A stretch of 64,000 nucleotides of DNA from Oceanitalea sp047302425. GTDB taxonomy: Bacteria; Actinomycetota; Actinomycetes; Actinomycetales; Actinomycetaceae. Below, piece after piece: positions 16,877 through 24,864 of this stretch. How positions within the stretch are numbered: the first letter of the stretch is position 1; every line of letters starts with the position of its first letter. The translations under genes were made by a program, and so were the position numbers. Location: NCBI RefSeq assembly GCF_047302425.1, contig NZ_CP154855.1, forward strand, positions 2,604,001 to 2,668,000, given 5' to 3'. The notes under the pieces are model-generated. The model saw only the letters and a program-made list of their open reading frames with translations. It made no database searches and was not told the origin of the DNA.

Positions 16877-17509
16877 CCGCCCGAGCCGGAGCGTGGCGAC
16901 GACCTCGTGCTGAGGACCACCACCCCGGCCCGCACCGAGCTGGGACCGGACGAGCTCGATCTCCCCGGCCTCCCACTCGGGCCCGCGGTAGACGGACAGC
17001 GCGTGGGCGAGCGCGGGAAGGTCGACCGACGGCGCCCGCGGGGGCTCACCGCGCCGGGACCGCCGTCGCCGGTCCGCGTCCTCGCGGTGCTGGCGAGCAC
17101 TGAGCCGGGCGACGGTGAGGTGGGCCCGGTTGCGGTCGCGCGGCTCGTGATGGGAGACGCCCTCGGCCGCGGCACCGCAGTCGGCCATGAGGCGGACGAG
17201 CGCCGCCTCGTCGTCGAGGGCACGGACCCCGACCCACAGGGTCGCGCGGGAGAAGATTCCGGCGCCGGCGAGCTGCAGCCGGAGCGGGTCGTACTCACCA
17301 GCGACGGCGGTGAGCGTACCCGCGAGATCCTCCAGCGCGCCGTCGGGAACCTCGCCGTAGAAGGCGAGCGTCACGTGCCGCTGCTCCGGCGCGACCCACC
17401 GCAGCGGCGGCGGACCGGCGCCGAGCCAGGGCGGTGAGACGGTGTGCAGCGCCTGCTCGAGGTGGTCGAGGACCTCGGCCGGAGGGCGCAGCGCGGCGAA
17501 GAGGCGCAT
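16874..17509 (-). CDS. thpR: RNA 2',3'-cyclic phosphodiesterase (2'-5' RNA ligase family)
   Basis: 211 aa. It has the two HxT motifs of the 2H phosphoesterase superfamily: H45-V-T47 (RHVTLAFYG) and H130-L-T132 (RAHLTVARL). Members hydrolyse 2',3'-cyclic phosphates at RNA ends and can ligate 2'-5'. Between the second motif and the C-terminus there is an Arg-rich, probably disordered insert (about 137-155). Its TAA stop is the first triplet of repeat array A, and array B lies 228 bp upstream in the end of trmH, so the gene is bracketed by inverted arrays. Confidence 0.88.
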   Translation of the reverse strand: MRLFAALRPPAEVLDHLEQALHTVSPPWLGAGPPPLRWVAPEQRHVTLAFYGEVPDGALEDLAGTLTAVAGEYDPLRLQLAGAGIFSRATLWVGVRALDDEAALVRLMADCGAAAEGVSHHEPRDRNRAHLTVARLSARQHREDADRRRRSRRGEPPRAPSVDLPALAHALSVYRGPEWEAGEIELVRSQLGAGRGGGPQHEVVATLRLGR

Positions 17510-17545
17510 CTCGGCATCGTCCCACGGGCGCCGGGCCGGGGCGCC

Positions 17546-18475
17546 TCAGCGGCGCTGGGCGCGGGCCGAGGCGTAGAGGCAGAGGGTCGCCGCAGTGGCG
17601 ACGTTGAGGGACTCGGCCAGGCCGTGGATCGGGACAGCGACGACGGCGTCGGCCAGGTCCCGTTCCTCGTCGCGCAGGCCGTGGGCCTCGTTGCCGAAGA
17701 GCCACGCCGTCGGCCGGCGCAGGTCGGGCACGGCGATAACTGTGCTGTCGGCGGTAACTGTGCTGTCGGCGCTAACTGTGCTGTCGGCGGTAAGTGTGCT
17801 GTCGGCGGTAACTGTACTGTCGGCGCGGGGAGGGAGGGTGGCGAGGAGGGCGTGGTCGGCGAGCTGGTCGAGGTCCCACTCGCCGTCGGCGGCGGCGGCG
17901 AGGACCTGCACCCCCTGCTCCCGCAGCGAGGCGACCGTCCCGGCCAGGTCCTCCACCAGCACGACGGGCAGGTGGAACAGGGAGCCGGCGGTCGAGCGCA
18001 CGACCTTCGGGTTGTGCGGTTCCACGCTGCCCGGACCGAGCACGACGGCGTCGGCCCCCGCGGCGTCGGCGGCGCGCACGATCGTGCCGAGGTTGCCCGG
18101 GTCGGCCGCCCACGGCAGCACGGCGACCAGGCGCGGGGCCGCGGCCGGCAGGACGGCTGGCTCGGCGTGGACGACGGCGAGCACGCCCTGGGCGTCCCCG
18201 CTCATCGCGGCGAGCACCTCCGCCGTCGCCAGGTGGGTGTGCCGCACCGCGGACCGGGCGGCGGCGAGGATCTCCGGGTAGCGCTCGGCGGCGTCGGTCG
18301 AGAGGTAGAGGTCACGCACGCGGTCGGGCGCGTGGAGCACCGCCTCGCGCACGCCCTGCGGCCCCTCGACGAGGAACTGGCCGTGGCGCAGACGCGCCGA
18401 ACGCCCGGACAGCCGCTTGACCATCCGCACCCGATCGGATCGGGGGTTGGTCAGCAGGTCCGGGCGTTCGGTCAT
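17546..18475 (-). CDS. TrmH/SpoU-family RNA 2'-O-methyltransferase carrying an in-frame repeat insert
   Basis: 309 aa. The N-terminal substrate-binding domain contains LTNPRSDRVRMVKRLSGRSA and FLVEGPQGVREA. The C-terminal SPOUT knot has motif 1 (VLPWAADPGNLGTIVRAADAAG), motif 2 (TAWLFGNEAHGL) and motif 3 (VPIHGLAESLNVATAATLCLY), so the active site looks complete. Probable role: ribose methylation of 23S rRNA or tRNA from SAM. Residues about 218-247 consist of five six-residue repeats (ADSTVT-like), encoded by 18-bp array B, placed in the loop between knot motifs 1 and 2. The ATG at 18475 follows the rplT stop by 8 bp; no clear SD, so coupling with rplT is likely. Confidence 0.88.
   Translation of the reverse strand: MTERPDLLTNPRSDRVRMVKRLSGRSARLRHGQFLVEGPQGVREAVLHAPDRVRDLYLSTDAAERYPEILAAARSAVRHTHLATAEVLAAMSGDAQGVLAVVHAEPAVLPAAAPRLVAVLPWAADPGNLGTIVRAADAAGADAVVLGPGSVEPHNPKVVRSTAGSLFHLPVVLVEDLAGTVASLREQGVQVLAAAADGEWDLDQLADHALLATLPPRADSTVTADSTLTADSTVSADSTVTADSTVIAVPDLRRPTAWLFGNEAHGLRDEERDLADAVVAVPIHGLAESLNVATAATLCLYASARAQRR
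17737..17826 (-). repeat. 18-bp tandem array B, five units, inside the trmH coding sequence
   Basis: Five copies of the same 18-bp unit as arrays A and C, with one-base variants. In the trmH sense it reads CCGCCGACAGCACAGTTA, a phase and strand without stop codons, giving ADSTVT, ADSTLT, ADSTVS, ADSTVT and ADSTVI. Orientation is inverted relative to array A. Confidence 0.95.
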
Positions 18476-18483
18476 GAGGAACG

Positions 18484-18864
18484 TCAGGCGGCGGGCGCGT
18501 TGACGTCCTCGGGCAGGTTGGCCTTGGCCACCTCGACGAGCTTGGCGAATGCCGGTGCGTCGTTCACCGCGAGCTCGGCGAGCATGCGACGGTCGACCTC
18601 GACACCCGCGGCCTTGAGGCCCTGGATGAAGCGGTTGTAGGTCATGCCCTCCGCGCGGACCGCAGCGTTGATGCGCTGGATCCACAGGCGGCGGAAGTCA
18701 CCCTTGCGGGCCTTCCGGTCGCGGTAGTTGTAGGTCAGGGAGTGAGTGACCTGCTCCTTGGCCTTGCGGTACAGACGCGAGCGCTGGCCGCGGTAACCGC
18801 TGGCGCGCTCGAGGGTAGTCCGGCGCTTCTTGTGGGCGTTGACCGCCCGCTTGACGCGTGCCAC
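18484..18864 (-). CDS. rplT: 50S ribosomal protein L20
   Basis: 126 aa, very basic. MARVKRAVNAHKKRRTTLERASGYRGQRSR is the L20 N-terminal extension, given here in part as VNAHKKRRTTLERASGYRG; the globular RNA-binding part contains RDRKARKGDFRRLWIQRINAA. It binds 23S rRNA early in 50S assembly and, in bacteria with the infC-rpmI-rplT order seen here, often represses its own operon. It lies 24 bp downstream of rpmI. Confidence 0.98.
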   Translation of the reverse strand: MARVKRAVNAHKKRRTTLERASGYRGQRSRLYRKAKEQVTHSLTYNYRDRKARKGDFRRLWIQRINAAVRAEGMTYNRFIQGLKAAGVEVDRRMLAELAVNDAPAFAKLVEVAKANLPEDVNAPAA

Positions 18865-18888
18865 GTCGTTCTCCTTAGGTAGGGCGGC

Positions 18889-19083
18889 TTACTTGCCGAG
18901 CAGCTTCTTGATCTTGGGGGCGTCCGCCGGCGAGACCGCCTTGTCCATGGCCAGACGGCGGGTCCGCTTCGACGGCTTGCCCTCGAAGAGGTGCCGGCGG
19001 TTCGCCTGCTCGCGCATGAGCTTGCCGCTACCGGTGGTGCGGAAACGCTTCTTGGCACCGGAGTGCGTCTTGTTCTTCGGCAT
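18889..19083 (-). CDS. rpmI: 50S ribosomal protein L35
   Basis: 64 aa, normal size. MPKNKTHSGAKKRFRTTGSG and KRTRRLAMDKAVSPADAPKI are L35 hallmarks. It lies between infC and rplT in the conserved infC-rpmI-rplT operon. The 82-bp spacer to infC contains several short hairpins (for example CGTGCGC/GCGCACG and GTAGC/GCTAC), possible processing or regulatory structures. Confidence 0.98.
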   Translation of the reverse strand: MPKNKTHSGAKKRFRTTGSGKLMREQANRRHLFEGKPSKRTRRLAMDKAVSPADAPKIKKLLGK

Positions 19084-19165
19084 CGTCTTCCTCATTCGGG
19101 CCGTGCGCGGGCGCACGACCGTGTCTGCCGGCTGACCGCCGGCTCCTGGCGTTGCGTAGCGGCTG

Positions 19166-19798
19166 CTACGCCTCCTGCTGCTCCTCGTCGGGCACCTGGG
19201 CGGTGTCCTCCGTGGTGGTCTGCTCCTGAGCGGCGCGGTCGGCCTCCCGCTTGTCGCGGGCGCGGCGCTGATCACTCCTGCCGCCCTGCTTCTTCTTGTG
19301 CGGGCCGATGACCATCGTCATGTTTCGGCCGTCAAGACGCGGTGCGCTCTCCACGGAGCCGAGGTCGCTGACCTCCTCCGCGAGACGCTGCAGCAGCCGC
19401 ATCCCCATCTCCGGGCGCGACTGCTCGCGGCCGCGGAACATGATCATGACCTTGACCTTGTCGCCGCCCTCGAGGAACCGCACGACGTGACCCTTCTTGG
19501 TCGCGTAGTCGTGCGGGTCGATCTTGAGGCGGAACCGGATCTCCTTGAGCGCGGTGTTGACCTGGTTGCGACGGGCGTCGCGCGCCTTCTGGGCCGACTC
19601 GTACTTGAACTTGCCGTAGTCCATGAGCTTGGCCACGGGCGGGCGCGCATCGGGGGCGACCTCCACGAGGTCGAGATCGGCCTCCTGGGCCAGACGCAGG
19701 GCGTCCTCCACACGGACAACGCCCACCTGCTCGCCGCCGGGTCCGACAAGACGGACCTCCGGCACACGGATGCGGTCGTTGATACGGGGCTCGCTGAT
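19166..19798 (-). CDS. infC: Translation initiation factor IF-3, probable ATC start
   Basis: 210 aa from the proposed start. ISEPRINDRIRVPEVRLVG opens the conserved IF3 N-domain, the linker follows, and the C-domain has RGREQSRPEMGMRLLQRL and DGRNMTMVIGPHKK. A roughly 35-residue polar tail (Glu/Gln-rich) follows. No ATG, GTG or TTG lies at the family start; the codon is ATC at 19798 with AGGAGG eight bases upstream. This matches the well-known AUU/AUC start of infC, through which IF3 represses its own synthesis. An upstream ATG frame (19894) adds 32 residues encoded by the leader hairpin and is less likely. Confidence 0.93.
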   Translation of the reverse strand: MSEPRINDRIRVPEVRLVGPGGEQVGVVRVEDALRLAQEADLDLVEVAPDARPPVAKLMDYGKFKYESAQKARDARRNQVNTALKEIRFRLKIDPHDYATKKGHVVRFLEGGDKVKVMIMFRGREQSRPEMGMRLLQRLAEEVSDLGSVESAPRLDGRNMTMVIGPHKKKQGGRSDQRRARDKREADRAAQEQTTTEDTAQVPDEEQQEA

Positions 19799-19837
19799 GT
19801 GCTGCTCCTCCTGCTCGTCGCTGTCTGCGCACGAAGA

Positions 19838-19869
19838 AGGCCTCCGTCCGCAGGTGCGCACGGAGGCCT
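19838..19869 (-). promoter_or_regulatory. infC leader hairpin
   Basis: Perfect 10-bp stem AGGCCTCCGT / ACGGAGGCCT with a 12-base loop, about 40 bp before the infC start; in the transcript it is followed by UCUUCG. Position and strength suggest an attenuator or an L20/IF3-responsive leader structure. Confidence 0.55.
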
Positions 19870-20032
19870 CACAGGGGTCGCTGCACGGTGTCACCCGTAC
19901 CGAGGAGCTGGCTCCTCAGCGACCTGACCCGGACTCTGTCGCTCTTGCGAGACGGTCGAGACGAGGTGGGAGAATCTCCGCTTGCACACCGGAACGTCCG
20001 TCCCGGTCGGTCAGTCTGAGAGACTATCACGT

Positions 20033-20701
20033 ATGAGCAGCCGGACGCACAGGGACGAGGGCCCCGAGACCGCCCCCTCCCCGAGCGTACCCGGCGAGTT
20101 CCCGGTCACCGCAGGCCGGGCGACGGGCGGCGGTGGGCAGCATCACGGACGGCGGCGGCGCTGGGGCGTCGTTGCCCTCGCCGCCGCACTCGTCCTGGCG
20201 CTGGCCGCCGCGGGCTACCTCCTCGTCGTCGCCCGCTCGTGGCAGGAGCGGGCCGAGTCCCTGGAGGACACCGCGCGCGAGCTGGGTGGCGAGCTCGGGC
20301 AGGTTCGCGCGGAGCTCGAGGAGTCCCGCAGCACGCTCGCCCTGGTGGAGAGCCAGCTCGAGGCGGCGCAGGGCCAGATCCACGAGCTCGCCGACGCCGT
20401 CGCCCAGTCCGGTGACGACCGCGAGGTGCAGCGACAGGTGCTCGAGTACCAGGCCCAGCTCTCGGCGAGTGCCGCCGCCGTCGCCGGGGCGATGGACCAG
20501 TGCATCACCGGCCAGGAGAACCTCATCGCCCACCTGGAGGCCGCGGCGCGCCCCACCCCCTCGCCGTCGCCGTCGGCCTCCCCCGACCAGCCGGACGAGC
20601 CCGAGGTCGACGTCGCCGCGCTGCGCGAGCAGGTCGACGGCGTGTGCGCGCAGGCGGACGAGGCGCACGCCGGCCTGCAGGAGAGGTTGGAGGACCAGTG
20701 A
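20033..20701 (+). CDS. Single-pass membrane protein with extracytoplasmic coiled coil, unknown function
   Basis: 222 aa. A polar N-terminus of about 43 residues with an Arg/His cluster (HHGRRRRWG) precedes one membrane helix (VVALAAALVLALAAAGYLLVVA). A coiled coil of about 90 residues (ESLEDTARELGGELGQVRAE and on), a Pro/Ser linker (PTPSPSPSASPDQPDEPEVD) and a short helix follow. Topology suggests the coiled coil is outside. It ends in a GTGA overlap with the protease gene, so the two products probably work together. It is divergent from infC. No domain is recognised. Confidence 0.7.
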   Translation: MSSRTHRDEGPETAPSPSVPGEFPVTAGRATGGGGQHHGRRRRWGVVALAAALVLALAAAGYLLVVARSWQERAESLEDTARELGGELGQVRAELEESRSTLALVESQLEAAQGQIHELADAVAQSGDDREVQRQVLEYQAQLSASAAAVAGAMDQCITGQENLIAHLEAAARPTPSPSPSASPDQPDEPEVDVAALREQVDGVCAQADEAHAGLQERLEDQ

Positions 20702-21435
20702 GGCCCGCCCGCCGCGTCGCGCTCGCCGCCGCCACCCTCGCCGTCCTCGCCGGCTGCGGGGCGGTGCCGACGATGCCCGGCCCGCTGCCTACCGACTTCG
20801 TCCCCGACGTCGAGGCGCCCCACCTCGCCGACCCCGGCGCGCTGTCCGCCAACGGCGTGGACGCGGCCGAGCGGATGGCGGTGCGGATCCGCAACGTCGG
20901 CTGCGGGGAGCTGACCACCGGCTCGGGCTTCGCCCTCGACGAGCGCACCGTCATCACCAACCGGCACGTCGTCGCCGACGCCGACCGCCTCCAGGTCACC
21001 ACCTACGACGGGCGGGAGATCGACGCGGTCTCCGCCGGCGTCGCCGACGTCGCCGACCTCGCGCTCGTGCGCACCGCGGAGCCGCTCACCGCCGTCCCCG
21101 GTCTGGCGGAGGTGGATGCCGCCGTCGGTGAGGAGATCACCGTCGTCGGCTACCCCCGCGGCGGGAAGCTGACGACGGCGGCCGGTTCCCTCCTCGGCTA
21201 CGAGCTCGACACGCTCGGCTCGGACCTCGGCATGGTGGGCCGGTCGACGGCGCGGGTGGACCACGGCTCCTCGGGCAGCGCGGTGCTCAACAGCGACGGT
21301 CAGGTCGTCGGTGTCGTCTACGCGATGGACGCGTGGGGCAACAGCTACCTCGTCCCGGTGAGCACCCTGCACGACCTCCTGTCCGAGGAGGCCTTCGAGC
21401 CGATCACCTCGTGCCGGGACGCGGCGGACGGCTGA
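20698..21435 (+). CDS. Trypsin-like serine protease, predicted lipoprotein
   Basis: 245 aa. The N-terminal signal peptide ends in a lipobox (LAVLAGCG), so it is predicted anchored outside the membrane. The catalytic triad of the chymotrypsin fold is visible: His in TVITNRHVVAD, Asp in VADLALVRT and Ser in VDHGSSGSAVLN. No PDZ domain follows, unlike HtrA. GTG 20698 overlaps the TGA of the previous gene and has GGAGG five bases upstream. It may act in envelope quality control together with the coiled-coil protein. Confidence 0.82.
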   Translation: MRPARRVALAAATLAVLAGCGAVPTMPGPLPTDFVPDVEAPHLADPGALSANGVDAAERMAVRIRNVGCGELTTGSGFALDERTVITNRHVVADADRLQVTTYDGREIDAVSAGVADVADLALVRTAEPLTAVPGLAEVDAAVGEEITVVGYPRGGKLTTAAGSLLGYELDTLGSDLGMVGRSTARVDHGSSGSAVLNSDGQVVGVVYAMDAWGNSYLVPVSTLHDLLSEEAFEPITSCRDAADG

Positions 21436-21439
21436 GCGG

Positions 21440-22240
21440 TCAGCCGGTGACGGCCATCGGGTAGAGCTCGAGGGAGTCGACCCGGTCGGTGAAGACGAGG
21501 TCGGCGCTCAGTGCCTCCTGGGCCCGGGTGACGGCATCCATCATCTGCTCGCGGCTCAGGCCCGGGGCCAGGGCGAGGAGGGCCCGCAGCTCGCTGCGCT
21601 CCCCCCGCTCGAGGCGGACGGCGGTGAGCTCGGTGATCCCGCGCAGCGCGTTCACCGCGACCTGGGTGAGCTCGGGGTCCTGCCACGAGGGCAGCCAGCG
21701 CTCGTTGTGGACGATCGCCCAGACGGCGGGACGGCCGAGGAGCACGGTCACCGGGCCGGCGGCGTCGAGCACGAGCATGGAGTCGGCGTCGGAGACCGAG
21801 GCGAGCGCGGCACGCACGCCCTCGACGGGGACGGGGCGGGCGGTGGGGTCCCAGGCCTGCATCCGCTCGACGGAGCTGAAGACGGGCAGGGCGGCCCGGC
21901 CGTCGGGGGTGCGCACGGAGACCATGGCCGCCGAGGCGCAGGCGTCGGCCTGGGCGTCGCCCGAGCCGTGCTTCGTGTGGGCGGCCACCGTGCCGTCCTC
22001 GGTGACGCCGGGGTGAGCGTGCGCGACGACGGGCACGATGACCCGCGCCGTGCGCAGGACGTCGGCGACGGCGACGGCGCGCTCGGCCTCGTCCTCGACC
22101 GCGAGCGCCGCGACGAGCTCGGCCGGGGCGGTGCCGTCGTCACCGGAGAAGGGGTTGGGCTTGAGGGTGCGGCCAGACCAGGGCTGGCCGGCGGAGTCCG
22201 TCTTCCCGCCGGGCATCATCTCGGGAGGCAGCGGGCTCAC
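21440..22240 (-). CDS. SseB-family protein
   Basis: 266 aa. It has the SseB layout: an N-terminal domain with PVFSSVERMQAWDPTARPVP and a C-terminal SseB_C region. SseB-like proteins sit next to hisA-infC in many actinobacteria; the biochemical role is not known. GTG 22240 overlaps the hisA stop (GTGA). A start at MMPGGKT, about 8 residues in, is possible. It is convergent with the protease gene, with only a 4-bp gap. Confidence 0.75.
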   Translation of the reverse strand: MSPLPPEMMPGGKTDSAGQPWSGRTLKPNPFSGDDGTAPAELVAALAVEDEAERAVAVADVLRTARVIVPVVAHAHPGVTEDGTVAAHTKHGSGDAQADACASAAMVSVRTPDGRAALPVFSSVERMQAWDPTARPVPVEGVRAALASVSDADSMLVLDAAGPVTVLLGRPAVWAIVHNERWLPSWQDPELTQVAVNALRGITELTAVRLERGERSELRALLALAPGLSREQMMDAVTRAQEALSADLVFTDRVDSLELYPMAVTG

Positions 22241-22968
22241 GGACGCCCCGCGACGTCCAGGGCCTCGGGCAGCGTGAAGGCGCCCGCGTACAGGGCCTTG
22301 CCGACGATCGCGCCCTCGACGCCGGCGTCCACGAGGGTGCGCAGCGCCGCGATGTCCTCGAGGGAGGAGACGCCGCCGGAGGCCACGACCGGCGCCTCGG
22401 TGCGCTCGCACACCTCACGCAGTAGCTCGAGGTTCGGGCCGCTGAGCATGCCGTCCTTCTTGACGTCGGTGACGACGTAGCGGGCGCAGCCGTCGGCGTC
22501 CAGGCGCGCGAGCACGTCCCACAGGTCCCCGCCCTCGCGGGTCCAGCCGCGCGCGGCGAGGGTCGTGCCGCGCACGTCGAGGCCGACGGCGATGCGGTCG
22601 CCGTGGCGGGCGATGACCTTGGAGGTCCACTCGGGGTTCTCGAGCGCGGCGGTGCCGAGGTTGACGCGGCGGGCGCCGGTGTCCAGGGCCCGGGCGAGGC
22701 TCTCGTCGTCGCGGATGCCGCCGGAGAGCTCGACGGCGACGTCGAGGTCGGAGACGAGCCCGGCGAGCAGCTCGGCGTTGGAGCCGCGCCCGAAGGCGGC
22801 GTCGAGGTCGACGAGGTGGATCCACTCCGCGCCCTGCTCGGCCCAGGTGCGGGCCGCCTCCCCCGGGTCGCCGTAGGAGGTCTCGGAGCCGGCCTCGCCC
22901 TGGACGAGGCGGACGGCCTGGCCGTCGACGACGTCGACGGCAGGGAGCAGCTCAAGGCGGGGGGACAT
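22237..22968 (-). CDS. hisA: Phosphoribosyl isomerase (PriA-type HisA)
   Basis: 243 aa (beta/alpha)8 barrel. LELLPAVDVVDGQAVRLVQGE carries the first catalytic Asp, and YVVTDVKKDGMLSGPN the second. It isomerises ProFAR to PRFAR in histidine synthesis; in most actinobacteria the same protein also replaces TrpF, which I infer but cannot confirm. ATG 22968 was preferred over 22974 because AGGAG is 7 nt away from it rather than touching. hisF is not in the window. Confidence 0.95.
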   Translation of the reverse strand: MSPRLELLPAVDVVDGQAVRLVQGEAGSETSYGDPGEAARTWAEQGAEWIHLVDLDAAFGRGSNAELLAGLVSDLDVAVELSGGIRDDESLARALDTGARRVNLGTAALENPEWTSKVIARHGDRIAVGLDVRGTTLAARGWTREGGDLWDVLARLDADGCARYVVTDVKKDGMLSGPNLELLREVCERTEAPVVASGGVSSLEDIAALRTLVDAGVEGAIVGKALYAGAFTLPEALDVAGRP

Positions 22969-23004
22969 GCACATTCTCCTCGGTCGGCGCGACGCGCGGG
23001 TGCG

Positions 23005-23652
23005 TCAGCGCAGGGTGCTCAGCCAGTTGCGGAGCAGCTGGACGCCGGCCTCGCCGGACTTCTCGGGATGGAACTGGGTGGCCGACAGCGCGCCGTTCTC
23101 GACGGCGGCGACGAAGGGGGTGCCGTGCTCGGCCCAGGTGACGAGCGGCCGCTCCAGCGGGGAGCCGGACTCGAAGTCGCTCGTCGGGTCCTCCTGCACG
23201 GCGTAGGAGTGGACGAAGTAGAAGCGCTCGTCCTCCAGGCCCTGGAACAGGGTGCTGCCCTCGGGGGCCTTGACCGGGGACCAGCCCATGTGCGGGACGA
23301 TCGGGGCCTCGAGGCGGTCGACGGTGCCGGGCCACTGGTCCAGGCCGGAGGCGTGCTCCCCGTGCTCCTTGCCGGCCGCGAACATCACCTGCATGCCTAC
23401 GCAGATGCCCAGGACGGGCCGTCCGCCGGCGAGGCGGCGCTCGATCATGCGGGGGCCGCCGACCTCGCGCAGCTGACGCATGACGGCGGCGAAGGCCCCG
23501 ACACCGGGGACGACGAGGCCGTCGGCGTCGGCGACGACGTCGGGGTCGGAGGTGAGCTCGACCTGGGCGCCGGCCCGCTCGAGCGCCCGGACGGCGGAGC
23601 GGACGTTGCCCGAGCCGTGGTCGAGGACGACGACGTTCGGCTGGCTGGTCAC
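23005..23652 (-). CDS. hisH: Imidazole glycerol phosphate synthase, glutaminase subunit
   Basis: 215 aa class I glutamine amidotransferase. Triad residues are visible: C84 in GICVGMQ, H195 and E197 in QFHPEKSG. It supplies ammonia to HisF for the imidazole ring. It is followed by hisA after 36 bp. Its partner gene hisF is not adjacent and lies outside the window. Confidence 0.95.
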   Translation of the reverse strand: MTSQPNVVVLDHGSGNVRSAVRALERAGAQVELTSDPDVVADADGLVVPGVGAFAAVMRQLREVGGPRMIERRLAGGRPVLGICVGMQVMFAAGKEHGEHASGLDQWPGTVDRLEAPIVPHMGWSPVKAPEGSTLFQGLEDERFYFVHSYAVQEDPTSDFESGSPLERPLVTWAEHGTPFVAAVENGALSATQFHPEKSGEAGVQLLRNWLSTLR

Positions 23653-23725
23653 CGGAAGAGTCTACGCGCTCCCCCGGGCACCTCGGGCGCAGTGATGCGA
23701 ACATCACCGCGGCCGGGGCGACCGG

Positions 23726-24262
23726 TCAGGGGCGCGGCTTGCGCAGGCCCTTGGCGAACATCCGCGCCGCCTTCCAGCGCGGCAGGTCCCCGGAGCGCGC
23801 GTGACCCGGGACGTCGGCCACGCGGACGCGGCCCAGGACCAGGTCCTCGACGACGTCGTCCGCGCCGGCGAGCACGAGCCCGACGGCGACGTCCTCCCCG
23901 CGCTCCCCGCCGGCGTAGCGCCGGGCGGTGAGCTGGCCGGACAGGCCGCGCTCGAAGCCGGCGTCCTGGGCGAGGGAGGAGGTGATGAGCACGACCCCGG
24001 CCTTGGTGAGCCGCGACAGGGTGCGGGCCACCTCGTCGGCCGCGGCGGGAACCTCGTCACCGGGGGCGCCGAGGAGCTCGCTGATGTCCCAGTCGTCCGC
24101 GGGCGGCGCCTCCGGGGCAGGCTCGAGCTCGACGACCGCGACCGCGCCGGAGCGGGAGGGGACGACGTGGACGTCGACGTCCTGCATCGCGCACAGGCCC
24201 GCGAGCGCCGACGCCGAGGCGACGGGCGTGAGGACGACGGCGACCGACGGGATCTCGCTCAC
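23726..24262 (-). CDS. Conserved protein between hisB and hisH, unknown function
   Basis: 178 aa, acidic middle and basic C-terminus (LPRWKAARMFAKGLRKPRP). Hydrophobic beta-type segments (VAVVLTPVASASALAGL, VVLITSSLA, VAVGLVLAGADDVVEDLVLG) suggest a compact alpha/beta fold. No motif I recognise. It overlaps the end of hisB by 4 bp, so it is translated with the his genes. No histidine-pathway step is missing that it obviously fills. Confidence 0.65.
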   Translation of the reverse strand: MSEIPSVAVVLTPVASASALAGLCAMQDVDVHVVPSRSGAVAVVELEPAPEAPPADDWDISELLGAPGDEVPAAADEVARTLSRLTKAGVVLITSSLAQDAGFERGLSGQLTARRYAGGERGEDVAVGLVLAGADDVVEDLVLGRVRVADVPGHARSGDLPRWKAARMFAKGLRKPRP

Positions 24263-24864
24263 AGCGCCCCCTTGGTCGAGGGGATCCCCTCGACACGCGG
24301 GTCGGGCGCGACGGCGAAGCGCAGGGCGCGCGCCACGGCCTTGAACTGGGCCTCGACGATGTGGTGCGGGTCGCGGCCCCCGAGCACGCGCACGTGCATG
24401 GCGATGGCCGCGTGGTGGGTGATCGACTCGAAGACGTGCCGGGTCAGGGAGCCGGTGAAGTGGCCGCCGATGAGGTGGTACTCCTGTCCCGCGGGCTCGC
24501 CGCTGTGGACGAGGTAGGGCCGGCCGGACACGTCGACCACGGCCTGGGCCAGGGCCTCGTCCAGCGGCACGAGCGCGTCACCGAAGCGGGCGATGCCGCG
24601 CTTGTCCCCCAGCGCCACCTTGAGCGCGTCGCCCAGCGTGATGGCGACGTCCTCGACGGTGTGGTGCGCGTCGATGTGGGTGTCACCGGTCGCCCGGACG
24701 GTGAGGTCGATGAGCGAGTGCTTGCCCAGCGCGGTGAGCATGTGGTCGTAGAAGGGCACCGTCGTCGAGATGTCGGTGCGGCCGTGGCCGTCCAGGTCGA
24801 GCTCGACGACGACGCTCGACTCCGACGTCGTGCGCTCCAGTCGCGCGGTTCGCGTCCCAGTCAC
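24259..24864 (-). CDS. hisB: Imidazoleglycerol-phosphate dehydratase
   Basis: 201 aa, monofunctional type without the phosphatase domain. Metal-binding His/Glu motifs are present: YDHML, HIDAHHTVEDVAITLG and, in the second half, THHAAIAMHV. It removes water from IGP to give imidazole acetol phosphate. Start GTG 24864 overlaps the hisC stop (GTGA); a longer frame upstream lies inside hisC. Confidence 0.95.
   Translation of the reverse strand: MTGTRTARLERTTSESSVVVELDLDGHGRTDISTTVPFYDHMLTALGKHSLIDLTVRATGDTHIDAHHTVEDVAITLGDALKVALGDKRGIARFGDALVPLDEALAQAVVDVSGRPYLVHSGEPAGQEYHLIGGHFTGSLTRHVFESITHHAAIAMHVRVLGGRDPHHIVEAQFKAVARALRFAVAPDPRVEGIPSTKGAL

Noticed and set aside
17737..17826. trmH as a pseudogene because of the repeat
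   Set aside because: The insert is a multiple of three, has no stop, and all SPOUT motifs on both sides are intact.
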